A DNA stretch of 32,860 nt from an uncultured Bacilli bacterium (GCA_934140355.1 CAKPBH010000013.1:1-32860), one strand, 5' to 3'; numbered from the stretch's first letter, positions 22,301-30,441 are shown. Translations and numbers: made by a program. Notes: generated by a model from the sequence alone, not told the origin.

Positions 22301-25183
22301 AGCCTTTTCATAACTAAAAGCTGAATCAACAAAAATATCACTCAAACTATTTTCAAGAATAACCCCTACAACAGTATCATCATTTAACTGATCCAACTCC
22401 CCTACTGACTTAGATAATTGGCGATACTCCTCTTCACTTAAATTCTCTTTTTTAATAGGAGTTACTGTCATATAATTACCACTAGGATTAGTGTTAATTC
22501 TAGTATCCAAATAATAAGAAGGTGTCAAATTAAAGGTATAAACATTATCCTCTACCTGTATTTTATTATTACCCGTTGAATCATAAACATCATCAACCGA
22601 AACAGTATATGAACTATTTAAAGTATTTGTAGCATTATTTGTCAATAATATCATTTTATCTAAACTATCAATCTGACCAAGTCCTCTACTTGAAACATCA
22701 GAAAATAAATTATTAGTAATCGTAATATTACTAAAGAAATCATTTATTGCGTTCTTATCAGTAATGCGATACGTACCAATCAACTTTTCCTTCACATTAT
22801 ATCTACCACTATACAAATTAAGAGTAATCGTAGAAATTTCATCCATAATTGTAGAATTCTGCGGAGCAACTAATTTAGCATCAAATGTTACCACATGAGA
22901 AGAATTATCACTACCATCCTTATTTTTACCACTAATATTATCTCCAATAACTTCAAACTGCAACTTATCACTCTTATCGGTAGAAACATAAAATGTATCC
23001 CCAATTTGAACATTAGTATGAATCACATTATCATCATCATAATAATTACCAAACAACTTCACCGCATAAGTAGTATTAGATGATAAATCAGACAAGGTAA
23101 TTTCCGAAGACAAATCATCTGGATCAAACTGAATTGTCATGTCATTATCCGTAGACTCAGTTTCTTTTAACTTATAATAACGTAAGGTAAAATTATTTCT
23201 CTCATTCAAACAACTTCTTCCTGACATAGCAACCGTACAGTTAGCATCAATCAATCGCAGAGTACCCACTACCTTATTCATCGTAGCACTCTTTAATTCA
23301 AATGTTACGTTTGGCTTACTCTTAATCAAGAAATTACCACTATAATCCGTAGAAACTTCACGAATCATCTCATTATCATCATATTGAGCAAAAATTTTAC
23401 AACGATAATTAACCCCCGTTTTCAACTCATCAATTTCATTCAAGTTTAATACTAACGGATCACTATCATTTTTTGTAACAGAATAAACTACTTTTGGTTC
23501 AAAATTATCAACAGTAATATCATCTGCCAAATAAACATTATAAATATAAGAAACAATACTCTTATCCGGATCGTTTATCTTATTTAACTCAATATTAAAC
23601 TTCACTTCATCAGCATTTGGTGTCACTTTAATATCAGAAATAGTAGGCTTTTTCTTTAAAGTAGAATCAATCCGATTAATAGAGTATAAATCCTTGTAGG
23701 CAACATTATTAATCCAAACAGTACCAACATTAACAGAATAAACAGAATTAGATTTCAAACCATCAAATAAAACCTCTTTATTAATATCACTCTTAGAAAC
23801 AATGTAAGAATCAGAACCATCTACTTTATTTTTACCATTACTATCATAAATAAAAAGTTCAACTTTAGATACATCTGCATCATCATCAAATAAAACCTGA
23901 TAAGATAAACTATTTTCCGTTGCATAAACTTTTTCCAACGTAATTCCTAAATCTTTAGTCCGAAATGTCTTTTGAAAATATTGTTTTTCATTTTCAATAC
24001 CAACCTCAACAATAGACAAAACGTACTCCGTATTAGGAATCAAAGAAGAATAATTTAACTTAAATGTCCCATTGGTCAAAGAAATTGTCTTTGCCTCTTC
24101 TTTTTGCCCAGTTGCAACATTAGTAAAATAAGCAATCACATTTCCTCTAGCCAAAGAAGCATTATTAAGTTGCATAGACAAATCAACTGTAGTAGAAGTT
24201 ACACTTGCTTCAATCATTTCAATTTTAGGACTAGCAACGGTATTAGAACCAGAACCATTTGTTCCTCCACCATTACCTCCAGTGCCATTTCCATCAGTAC
24301 CAGTACCATCACTAGTACCATTATTATCAGTACCAGTGCCATTTCCATCACCAATACCGATACCATCACCATCTATATCATTATCCCCTGTTCCACCAGA
24401 AGAACCATTCCCATCACCACCTGAGCCATTTCCTTTTTTATCATCCACATCTAAATCAATATTCTCATCCCCACTAATAGTGATTTGTGATAACAACATC
24501 TTTGTATCATTATCATAAGAAATTTTCCCACTTCCCAAATCAATAACAATATTCTCACCTACATAAATATACGCTCCCTCTGCTGTAACCTGATAACTAA
24601 CATCTTTATTATCAATTTTTACAATACCATTTTCAACAAATAAAATTTCAAAATAATCCCCCGTAACCCGTTCCGCAGAAGTTGGAACCTTAAGCTGTAA
24701 ATTAGTTCCCGCAACGATATACTTCTTATCATTAATTCGACCAACAAAAGAATTAATAGCAATCTTCTTCCCATTACTAGAAACAACATACTTCCCATTA
24801 TCATAAGAAATAGAGGTATCAGTATTAATATTATAATAAGGCACCATCGGAGAATTTAAATCCCCCAAATTAACTAAAGCCCCTCTTTGCAAAAAAGCAA
24901 TATTTCCATTATCGTAATGAACAAAACTAGCCGGATCCACAACAATTTTTTTAGACTTAGTATCTTGAAAAGTAATATTATCATCAACATTTTCCTTATA
25001 CTTTGTATTAGCAGAAAAATAATACTTTTGCTTTGTCTTTGTACTAGTTTCCAAAATATATCCACTAGAACCAAAAGAAGAAGAAGTATCTTGATAAAGT
25101 GAAAATGCACCAACAACAAGAACCACCAAAGTAACTAAACTAATCAAAATAATAAAAGCAAATTTATTTTTTATAAAATTCAT
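19379..25183 (-). CDS. Giant membrane-anchored surface protein with many FN3-like domains
   Basis: A 1934-residue protein. One N-terminal membrane helix (about residues 9-31, IILISLVTLVVLVVGAFSL) is followed by a module of about 230 residues resembling the downstream two proteins, then a Gly/Asp/Asn/Thr linker (about 255-340). The remaining 1600 residues are beta-rich repeats of roughly 100-150 residues. FN3-type tyrosine corners are visible in LIPNTEY, LKSNSVY, LSSNTTY, LSPNTKY and LKSNTLY. There is no LPXTG motif or C-terminal anchor. The frame is open up to 25288, but a perfect promoter lies at 25221-25249, so the ATG at 25183 is the start. It probably acts as a long fibre-like adhesin or scaffold; binding partner unknown. 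Confidence 0.85.
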   Translation of the reverse strand: MNFIKNKFAFIILISLVTLVVLVVGAFSLYQDTSSSFGSSGYILETSTKTKQKYYFSANTKYKENVDDNITFQDTKSKKIVVDPASFVHYDNGNIAFLQRGALVNLGDLNSPMVPYYNINTDTSISYDNGKYVVSSNGKKIAINSFVGRINDKKYIVAGTNLQLKVPTSAERVTGDYFEILFVENGIVKIDNKDVSYQVTAEGAYIYVGENIVIDLGSGKISYDNDTKMLLSQITISGDENIDLDVDDKKGNGSGGDGNGSSGGTGDNDIDGDGIGIGDGNGTGTDNNGTSDGTGTDGNGTGGNGGGTNGSGSNTVASPKIEMIEASVTSTTVDLSMQLNNASLARGNVIAYFTNVATGQKEEAKTISLTNGTFKLNYSSLIPNTEYVLSIVEVGIENEKQYFQKTFRTKDLGITLEKVYATENSLSYQVLFDDDADVSKVELFIYDSNGKNKVDGSDSYIVSKSDINKEVLFDGLKSNSVYSVNVGTVWINNVAYKDLYSINRIDSTLKKKPTISDIKVTPNADEVKFNIELNKINDPDKSIVSYIYNVYLADDITVDNFEPKVVYSVTKNDSDPLVLNLNEIDELKTGVNYRCKIFAQYDDNEMIREVSTDYSGNFLIKSKPNVTFELKSATMNKVVGTLRLIDANCTVAMSGRSCLNERNNFTLRYYKLKETESTDNDMTIQFDPDDLSSEITLSDLSSNTTYAVKLFGNYYDDDNVIHTNVQIGDTFYVSTDKSDKLQFEVIGDNISGKNKDGSDNSSHVVTFDAKLVAPQNSTIMDEISTITLNLYSGRYNVKEKLIGTYRITDKNAINDFFSNITITNNLFSDVSSRGLGQIDSLDKMILLTNNATNTLNSSYTVSVDDVYDSTGNNKIQVEDNVYTFNLTPSYYLDTRINTNPSGNYMTVTPIKKENLSEEEYRQLSKSVGELDQLNDDTVVGVILENSLSDIFVDSAFSYEKAIVNFTIYNSTTKKEVKKIPVEMGNKYQPKQVIVYLDSSDLDNGSNFTRGYNYKFGFDIDFITEDGLNPNYKNDALYKNVSIEKQAPIYRQYISRSDSKSVTYSLAVNDIDGALYDNHLYYKLKDSSDYLQVKNAIVSDNQFHDVVVPFSEKSEYTIFYGRKNTAGKIDYVSVDNYHFDGVNNYDGEVAYSIVDDKDNILKLKLAHCDIVDKAYAYKVVIQSKDKAISDYVRYFLASKLNTLSIPTGSFSEDGSEITDDYLYIGIDYANISKFIGHDMQIYVYAYYDSGLVGINQSFKDGLVLENAVGKKYLNIYNGGSDKTSYSSLSTDNMGLYLLREKYNENDQELYLYNQMMNTDSYDPFVGATYYGTKDLADNIGIKFKIDYTNNGLTFVDSQKEYANIQLRNLQEANLKTTDNSYRFNTIVPTIRVTNGTNTINSVTIQIKPSGIYGNKQFVKDGVAHNKVYVEVFQDEDFSQKLDTKVGNITISGNDADGYRASIEDITITDLSPNTKYYFRVYAYISGEYTRLYDSSSSNASYMTKDYQISTLGASEILSGIQFSVIPTKYQGESSLKELTWRLGLKNTDNYKLRLELYEPDGQDGYRAVNFDGSIANGCDVSKSGNVGSGYVSGCYISVDKNNVSSINNQNIKYSFSGNSFLFGDGYYKLIVYAVPFTNGNYQESEKVTLYENDSLVNGDINTNGVRQVINIPVLSEVNATLGNTLSAGYTDKNGYYVSFSPAVVDTHKVIKYGKYYINLKDEKGNIVTSSNSNKCLYYLNKDNSPDIREAEKCSISLSADSVNQKVEFTGLKSNTLYYVELTYEVYRNNVGYTEEQKISSTPFTDFIYTPIAEGITLGTITASQTGGKTVVLTYNGSSNLSDRIVEVDYTISLKGGSSKTMGSYQDSIFTINTDKTPRLTIDTSDSSHSENTGFLFKSGNTYIISTKYYYMLNGKKTLLKDLETGNDTFTTILNL
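24236..24445 (-). repeat. Low-complexity Gly/Asp/Asn/Thr linker-coding stretch
   Basis: Repetitive GGT-ACT-GAT-GGA-type codons within the giant gene encode a flexible linker like that of the 526-residue protein. The opposite strand shows open frames here only because of this composition. Confidence 0.6.
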
Positions 25184-25220
25184 CCCTGCTTCACCCACTA
25201 TCCTTATTTTATTTAAAATA

Positions 25221-25249
25221 ATTATATCATTCCCCAATTCTAATGTCAA
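25221..25249 (-). promoter_or_regulatory. Consensus sigma-A promoter of the surface-protein operon
   Basis: Minus-strand TTGACA (25249-25244), exactly 17 bases, TATAAT (25226-25221), plus TGA before the -10. Both hexamers are perfect, so this should be among the strongest promoters in the window and the three surface proteins may be abundant. Confidence 0.85.
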
Positions 25250-25358
25250 TTTTACTGAGAAATTTTCAAAAGAAATTATAATCCCCAAACCCTTATCATA
25301 AATTCTCTCTCAAAAGACAAATAACATAACAATTTTCTAATAAAAAAATACTTATTCA

Positions 25359-25384
25359 AAATTTATTTCATATCAAATAAATTT
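25359..25384 (-). terminator. Terminator after the murG-murB-divIB operon
   Basis: Perfect ten-base arms AAATTTATTT and AAATAAATTT with a six-base loop, directly after the divIB stop. T-rich DNA follows on the minus strand. The stem has no G or C, so efficiency is uncertain. Confidence 0.5.
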
Positions 25385-25387
25385 ATC

Positions 25388-26071
25388 CTAAGTACGCAAT
25401 TCAACATAATTTCCAGAATCCAAATAAATAATTCCCAAACGATTATCCAATTTATCCCTAATTTCATTATATTTATTCAATTTATCAATTTTTGTCAAAG
25501 TAATATATACCAAATTACCATCATTCATATAAAGTAAAAATCTCTCATCATCAACCGATACAGGAGAATACTCAACTTCAGATATTTGCCTTAAAATATC
25601 TCGATCAACTCCCCCAAACTTAGAACTCATCCTACGATAAAGTTTTGAATCAGAAACCTCATTAATTAAAGTTGGAACATCTGATAAATTATAAGTATTA
25701 TCTAATTGTTCTCCATTAGAAAGAATAATTTTATCCTGCTGAATAAACACCACAGAATATTCGATCACACTAAGTTCAATCACATTTCCAAATTTTTTAG
25801 AAATCTTAACATCTTTAACATAAGAATTTTTCAAAATTTTATCTCGAATACTTTTACTACTAGTCAAAAGAAAAGAAGGATACTCATCCAAAGTAGAAAT
25901 TTTCATAATCTCTCCATCAGATAAAATATAATTTCCTTTAATATAAACATTCTTAATTGGCATAGTCAATCCATAATAAACAAGGCCAACTATCCCTAAA
26001 AAAAGAAACAATAATATCAATATATTCTTTACTTTAAATACCCTTCTTTTCTTTCCTTTAGCCACATGCAT
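25388..26071 (-). CDS. divIB: Cell division protein DivIB/FtsQ
   Basis: Bitopic divisome protein that links septal wall synthesis to the division ring. A basic cytoplasmic start (KGKKRRVFKVK) precedes one membrane helix (about residues 17-36). The POTRA domain follows (TMPIKNVYIKGNYILSDGEI, about 37-105), then the beta domain ending with YLDSGNYVELRT. About 227 residues, slightly short for the family. The exact start is uncertain: GTG 26074, ATG 26071 and GTG 26065 are all in frame next to AGGTGATG at the end of murB. Gene order murG-murB-divIB is the standard one. Confidence 0.9.
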   Translation of the reverse strand: MHVAKGKKRRVFKVKNILILLFLFLGIVGLVYYGLTMPIKNVYIKGNYILSDGEIMKISTLDEYPSFLLTSSKSIRDKILKNSYVKDVKISKKFGNVIELSVIEYSVVFIQQDKIILSNGEQLDNTYNLSDVPTLINEVSDSKLYRRMSSKFGGVDRDILRQISEVEYSPVSVDDERFLLYMNDGNLVYITLTKIDKLNKYNEIRDKLDNRLGIIYLDSGNYVELRT

Positions 26072-26074
26072 CAC

Positions 26075-26965
26075 CTAATCCACAATAATCTGCTCCAAAA
26101 CCAATAAAACCCCAAATTCTTCTTGAACCTTATTTTGAATCATATGAATTAACCTAACAATATCTCCCCCCTTGGCATTTCCTTTATTCACAATAAAATT
26201 CGCATGTTTCTCCGAAACCATCGCTCCATTTAAAACATATCCCTTCAAACCAACTTTTTCAATCAATTCTCCCGCAAACATCGAAGGAGGATTTCGAAAC
26301 ACTGAACCAGCCGAAGGCATATCTAGTGGCTGTGTTTCTATTCGCTTAACTCGTCTCTTGCTAACCTTCTCTAAGATTTCTGCTTGATTTCCATACGTCA
26401 ACTTCAATGTAGCCTCAACAACATAATAGCCTTTATTTTCTTTCAAAAAAGAACTACGGTAAGAAAAGGATAGATCATCATGATGCATAAGAACAAACTC
26501 ATAATTAGGATTAAGTACTAAAACACTCTCCACAACCGAAGATATCTCACTCTTATAAGCGCCTGCATTCATCGCAATACTAGCCCCAACAAAACCAGGA
26601 ATACCCGTTGCAAATTCAAGTCCAACAAGACCACGACTTGCCGTATCGATTGCTAACTTTTGCAAAGAATAACCTGCTCCAACCGTAATATTTTCATCAC
26701 AAATAGAGCAAGAATTCAACTTCGTTAGAAGAATTACAACCCCATCATAATAAGTCGTATTAAAAATAACATTACTCCCATTTCCTAAAACAATATATTT
26801 ACACTTTTCTTTATCTAATGCCCGAATTAAACTGGCAAATTCCTCCTTATCATGAGGAAAAACAACATACTTAGCCAAAGCATCAACTCGATAAGTATTA
26901 TATTTTCGTAAACTAACTTCCTCCAAATACTCATAATGATTTTTCTCAATAAAATTTTTTATCAT
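26075..26965 (-). CDS. murB: UDP-N-acetylenolpyruvoylglucosamine reductase MurB
   Basis: FAD enzyme that reduces the enolpyruvyl group to give UDP-N-acetylmuramate, in cytoplasmic peptidoglycan precursor synthesis. FAD-binding segments are visible: KYIVLGNGSNV, VGLEFATGIPGFVGASIAMN and NAGAY. The proton-donating Ser lies in PSAGSVFRNP, and the sequence ends with the usual QNKVQEEFGVLLVLEQ. A length of 296 residues fits the short (type II) enzymes of Firmicutes. Its start overlaps the end of murG by 20 bases, so the two are translationally coupled. Confidence 0.96.
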   Translation of the reverse strand: MIKNFIEKNHYEYLEEVSLRKYNTYRVDALAKYVVFPHDKEEFASLIRALDKEKCKYIVLGNGSNVIFNTTYYDGVVILLTKLNSCSICDENITVGAGYSLQKLAIDTASRGLVGLEFATGIPGFVGASIAMNAGAYKSEISSVVESVLVLNPNYEFVLMHHDDLSFSYRSSFLKENKGYYVVEATLKLTYGNQAEILEKVSKRRVKRIETQPLDMPSAGSVFRNPPSMFAGELIEKVGLKGYVLNGAMVSEKHANFIVNKGNAKGGDIVRLIHMIQNKVQEEFGVLLVLEQIIVD

Positions 26966-28040
26966 CTAATATCAATTCCTTCAATATGTCATAAATTCTA
27001 GTCGAAGAATCTTTAATTCCCAAACTACTAACATTTTTCTTTATCTCATTGTATCTCTTTTCATCTGCTAAAATGTCATCTATCATATGAATAAAAGATA
27101 TCTTATTTAAATCCTTCTCCTCAATCATCAAAGCAGCATCCTTTTTCACTAAATCAAGAGCATTCTTATATTGATGATTATTCGTAACATAAGGACTCGG
27201 AATAAAAATTGTAGGTATTCCAAGCGCCGTAATCTCACTCATCGTACTAGCTCCAGCCCTTGATACCATCAAATCCGTAACCTTCATCACCGACGGAAGT
27301 TCTTTAATAAAAGGAACAACCTTAACATTAGAAGGAAAACGATTAGATTTAACCGAATCATAATAATGTTCTCCCGTTACAAATAAAACCTCATAATTTT
27401 TATTCCGAAATCCATAAAGAAAATCAACCATTTTTTCATTAACAGTCTTACTTCCTAAACTTCCCATGACAATCAAAACCAACTTTTTATCCGAACTAAG
27501 TCCATAATCTTCCTTATTCGCTCTTTTCGTTAAAATAGCTTTCTCACTACAAGGGTTTCCTGTTAATACCACCTTGTCATGAGGAAACTCATGCAAAGTA
27601 GAATCAAAACTAACCCCCACTCTATCCACATACTTCGCTAAATAACGATTAGATAAACCAACAACTGAGTTTTGCTCATGAATAAAAGTCTTACATCCCA
27701 GTTTATGTGCCGCCCAAATCACTGGAGCCGTTACATATCCCCCAGCTCCAATAACAACATCAGGCTTAAAATCATCAATAATTTTTAAACATCTTTTCCT
27801 TGCTTTCAAAAAAAGATATAGCGTCTTAAAATTATTAAGCGTCAACTTTCGAATAAAACCAGTAACTTCAATTGCCTCATAATGTATTCCTAAAGAAGGA
27901 ACTAAATCCTTCTCCATTCTATTATGAGTACCAATATAAATAAACTCACTATTTGGTTCCTCTTTTTTTATTTTATTAATAATTGCTAAAGCCGGATAAA
28001 TATGACCACCCGTACCACCAGCACTAATTACTACCTTCAA
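26946..28040 (-). CDS. murG: Lipid II synthase MurG (GlcNAc transferase)
   Basis: Membrane-associated glycosyltransferase that adds GlcNAc to lipid I on the cytoplasmic face, giving lipid II. The N-terminal loop SAGGTGGHIYPALA is the family signature. GAGGYVTAPV and the C-domain loops GSLGSKTVNEK and SRAGASTMSEI form the acceptor and UDP-GlcNAc sites. The start is TTG at 28040, giving MKVVISAGG as in other MurG proteins, with GGAGGTG seven bases before it. The upstream in-frame ATG at 28064 lacks such a site. Length 364 residues, usual. First gene of the murG-murB-divIB operon. Confidence 0.96.
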   Translation of the reverse strand: MKVVISAGGTGGHIYPALAIINKIKKEEPNSEFIYIGTHNRMEKDLVPSLGIHYEAIEVTGFIRKLTLNNFKTLYLFLKARKRCLKIIDDFKPDVVIGAGGYVTAPVIWAAHKLGCKTFIHEQNSVVGLSNRYLAKYVDRVGVSFDSTLHEFPHDKVVLTGNPCSEKAILTKRANKEDYGLSSDKKLVLIVMGSLGSKTVNEKMVDFLYGFRNKNYEVLFVTGEHYYDSVKSNRFPSNVKVVPFIKELPSVMKVTDLMVSRAGASTMSEITALGIPTIFIPSPYVTNNHQYKNALDLVKKDAALMIEEKDLNKISFIHMIDDILADEKRYNEIKKNVSSLGIKDSSTRIYDILKELILDDKKFY

Positions 28041-28066
28041 GTTAATACACCTCCAATATATCATCT

Positions 28067-28095
28067 ATTATACCAAAAAGACCAAAAAAAAGTAA
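28067..28095 (-). promoter_or_regulatory. Extended -10 promoter of the murG operon
   Basis: Minus-strand TATAAT (28072-28067) with TGG before it, and a weak TTACTT 17 bases upstream. A second pair, TTGACA (28140-28135) and TATAAT (28114-28109), lies further up but has a 20-base spacer. Confidence 0.55.
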
Positions 28096-28188
28096 ATATC
28101 TCACTATAATTATACAAGAATTAAAAAGAACATATGTCAAATATTTCTCCTAATCAAAAGAAGAAAAATTCCTTACTCTACATAAATA

Positions 28189-28221
28189 AAAATACAAAAG
28201 ATTAGACTTTAAAAGTATTTT
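28189..28221 (-). terminator. Terminator after the prepilin peptidase gene
   Basis: Minus-strand outer arms AAAATAC/GTATTTT and inner arms AAAG/CTTT form a hairpin overlapping the stop codon, followed by TTATTTATG. AT-rich but well placed. Confidence 0.5.
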
Positions 28222-28984
28222 ATTTCATCAAAAAAGTAAGAATATCATCTAACCCTAACTTAGATACCATCACCAAAATCGCTGCCATACTAAGAAAAGG
28301 CCCAAACGGAATAATATTTTCCTTATCCGAAAACAAAATCAATAAAGCAACCGGAAAAGCAATAAAAGTCGCCAAAAAAATAGTAACAATCGCCATTGGA
28401 AGTCCTAACACCATTCCAAATAAAAACATCAGTTTAATATCGCCTCCCCCAAGAGACTCCTTATGAAAAGCCCTATCCCCAAGCCATTTAATTGCATACA
28501 TAGATAAAAATGCACCAACTCCAGAATAAATATGATAAGCAAGCACATCAATCCCCTCTCCAAAAAGATACATAAGAGCAAGAACCAAAGTAGAAAAAAT
28601 AAGTACCTCATCCAAAATAATCATATATTCAATATCACTAACAATAACCGTAATCAGTGCAGATACAAACACTAAAGCAATTCCTAATTCAAAACTAAAC
28701 TTAAACGAATGATAAATTGCTGCATAAAGAAGTCCCGTCACAATCTCAACCACCAAATAACTAATAGGAATCTTACTATGGCAATTCCTACATCTCCCTC
28801 TTAAAAATAAATAAGACAAGATAGGAATATTCTCATACCATTTTAAATAATGATTGCATTTTGGACAATGAGACCCTGGAAAAATAATAGACTCATCATT
28901 AGATAGCCTAGTCGCTACCACATGGAAAAACGACCCCATCACTGCTCCTAGAATAAAAAACATAACTTCATACATCATATCCAT
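28220..28984 (-). CDS. Type IV prepilin peptidase (A24 family)
   Basis: Membrane aspartic peptidase that cuts the leader of type IV pilins or competence pseudopilins and methylates the new N-terminus (PilD/ComC type). The N-terminal methylase part has two CxxC pairs, CPKCNHY and CRNC. The two catalytic aspartates are in VSDIEYMIILDE and in the hallmark GGGDIKLMFLFG. About seven to eight membrane segments span the 254 residues. The start follows GAGGGTGGTGG. It lies 14 bases after the PilC/GspF gene, same operon. Whether the natural substrates serve pili or DNA uptake is not clear, because no pilin gene is in the window. Confidence 0.93.
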   Translation of the reverse strand: MDMMYEVMFFILGAVMGSFFHVVATRLSNDESIIFPGSHCPKCNHYLKWYENIPILSYLFLRGRCRNCHSKIPISYLVVEIVTGLLYAAIYHSFKFSFELGIALVFVSALITVIVSDIEYMIILDEVLIFSTLVLALMYLFGEGIDVLAYHIYSGVGAFLSMYAIKWLGDRAFHKESLGGGDIKLMFLFGMVLGLPMAIVTIFLATFIAFPVALLILFSDKENIIPFGPFLSMAAILVMVSKLGLDDILTFLMK

Positions 28985-28998
28985 ATTACCACCACCCT

Positions 28999-30363
28999 CT
29001 AAACAATTTGCTCATACATACTAAACATTGGAACAATTACTGCTAAAAGAACAATTCCAACAATAACCGCAAGAAAAATAATCATCACCGGTTCAATTAA
29101 ACTCTTTAATTGAGCAATTAAGTTTTTTTGTTCCGTATTATAATACTCAGCTACCTTCGCCATCATTGCGCCAAGACGTCCCGTTCTCTCACCAGTAAGA
29201 AGCATCTCATAAGCAATTGGAGGGAAAGCCCAATTATCCTTAAAAGCCGGACTTACTCCATTACCATTACTAAGATTAATTACCGCATCTCGAATCAAAT
29301 TCTTATAAATCTCATTCGAAGTAACTTTCCCCAAAATCTCCATACTATCCGTAATAAAAACATCATAATTAATTAAAGAAGCAAACGTTTTCGTAAACAT
29401 AATTACCTCTTTATAAATAATCACATTCTTAACAACGGGAATATGCATAAGAGTTCGCTGCACAAAATACCGAAAAGTAGTAACATTCTTATACAAAATA
29501 CTAAGAATAGTAAATATCGCAATAATCACCAAAATAACATATAACAAATTCGCCGCTAAAAAATCACTCATCTTAACAATCATCACTGTAATAGGTGGAA
29601 GTTCACTTCCAATTTGTGCATACATATCCGTAAACTCTGGTACAACAAACAAAATAATATAAACCAAAACAACAATAGCAATAATAAAAATAACAACGGG
29701 ATAAGTCATCGCACTAATAATTTGTTTCCTATTCTCATCAATCGTCTTATAATAATCTGCCATATCATCCAAAACACCCGTTAAATTACCAGTCAATTCC
29801 GACGTTTTAATCATATTAATCAACAACTTGGGAAAAACAGGGCCTTGCTTATTCAAAGCCTCACTAAACGTCTCACCTGTAGTGAGTTCAAAAACAAGAC
29901 GTTGATACAAATTACGTATCTTCCTATCTCTCGCTTGTTTGGCCAAAATATTAATCGCATCAATAAGAGGAATTCCCGCTTTAATATAAGTTGATAATTG
30001 AGTCAAAAAGAAATTCAAATCCTTATCTTTCATAGGTCTTGTCACAAGTTGAACAAGTCCCAATTTATTAAAAAGTTCATCTTCCTCAATACTAAGAACA
30101 TCATAACCTTGATTCATCAAAAAAGAATGAACATCCAATTTTGACAAAGCATCCAATTTACCATCCGTAATATTTCCACTTTTATCCCGAACTTTATAGC
30201 GATACCGAATATTTTTTGTATTTTTAATCGCATCTTGAGGCGTAAGTTCCATAACTTTTAATTGTAAATTTTTTTCTCGTTTTTTAGTACTTTTCTTATC
30301 ATTACCATCCCTAGAGCCACCAATCGGTTGATTTAGAGCCTCTATAATTTTCTTTAACCCCAT
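28999..30363 (-). CDS. Type IV pilus/type II secretion platform protein (PilC/GspF family)
   Basis: Inner-membrane platform protein that couples the assembly ATPase to pilin polymerisation. The family start RYRYKVRDKSGNITDGKLDA begins only near residue 53, after an unusual Lys-rich cytoplasmic extension. Two GspF repeats follow: LNFFLTQLSTYIKAGIPLID with LTGNLTGVLDDMADYY, and EVIMFTKTFASLINYDVFI with LTGERTGRLGAMMAKVAEYY. Three membrane segments are clear, the last at the C-terminus. Length 454 residues against about 400 usual. The start follows GGAGGG. The PilB-type ATPase that normally precedes it is absent; a divergent plus-strand gene lies upstream instead. Confidence 0.92.
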   Translation of the reverse strand: MGLKKIIEALNQPIGGSRDGNDKKSTKKREKNLQLKVMELTPQDAIKNTKNIRYRYKVRDKSGNITDGKLDALSKLDVHSFLMNQGYDVLSIEEDELFNKLGLVQLVTRPMKDKDLNFFLTQLSTYIKAGIPLIDAINILAKQARDRKIRNLYQRLVFELTTGETFSEALNKQGPVFPKLLINMIKTSELTGNLTGVLDDMADYYKTIDENRKQIISAMTYPVVIFIIAIVVLVYIILFVVPEFTDMYAQIGSELPPITVMIVKMSDFLAANLLYVILVIIAIFTILSILYKNVTTFRYFVQRTLMHIPVVKNVIIYKEVIMFTKTFASLINYDVFITDSMEILGKVTSNEIYKNLIRDAVINLSNGNGVSPAFKDNWAFPPIAYEMLLTGERTGRLGAMMAKVAEYYNTEQKNLIAQLKSLIEPVMIIFLAVIVGIVLLAVIVPMFSMYEQIV

Positions 30364-30391
30364 AGCACCCTCCTATTCTATTTCTAAAAAT

Positions 30392-30397
30392 ATTTTA
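30392..30397 (-). promoter_or_regulatory. Extended -10 element upstream of pilC-type gene
   Basis: Minus-strand TGTGTTAAAAT: TAAAAT with the TGn extension, 29 bases before the start codon. No convincing -35 hexamer. Confidence 0.4.
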
Positions 30398-30435
30398 ACA
30401 CATTTTTTTAACTTTTCCTAGTTTTTTACATACAT

Positions 30436-30441
30436 TATAAT
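30436..30441 (+). promoter_or_regulatory. -10 element for the yqfQ-like gene
   Basis: TATAAT just before the ribosome site AGAGGTGAA, with no clear -35 box. The overlapping CATACATT (30429-30436) matches the sigma-E -10 pattern CATAcanT, but no sigma-E -35 is seen at the right distance. With the TATAAT so close to the start, the leader would be very short. Confidence 0.3.

Noticed and set aside
20870..24518. Plus-strand open frames opposite the giant FN3 gene
   Set aside because: They lack ribosome sites, have Ile/Asn/Ser-rich translations expected from the reverse of AT-rich coding DNA, and lie fully inside a well-supported gene.
25184..25288. N-terminal extension of the giant protein by 35 residues
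   Set aside because: The extension would run through a perfect TTGACA-17-TATAAT promoter and puts residues before the membrane anchor that look like translated promoter DNA.
5903..25288. Integrative element with attachment sites at the island edges
   Set aside because: No integrase, tRNA gene or direct repeat could be found at either edge by eye, and base composition does not differ visibly from the neighbours.
28109..28140. TTGACA/TATAAT pair upstream of murG as main promoter
   Set aside because: The spacer is 20 bases, and a nearer extended -10 fits better. It is kept in mind as a caution for the spoIIGA promoter claim.
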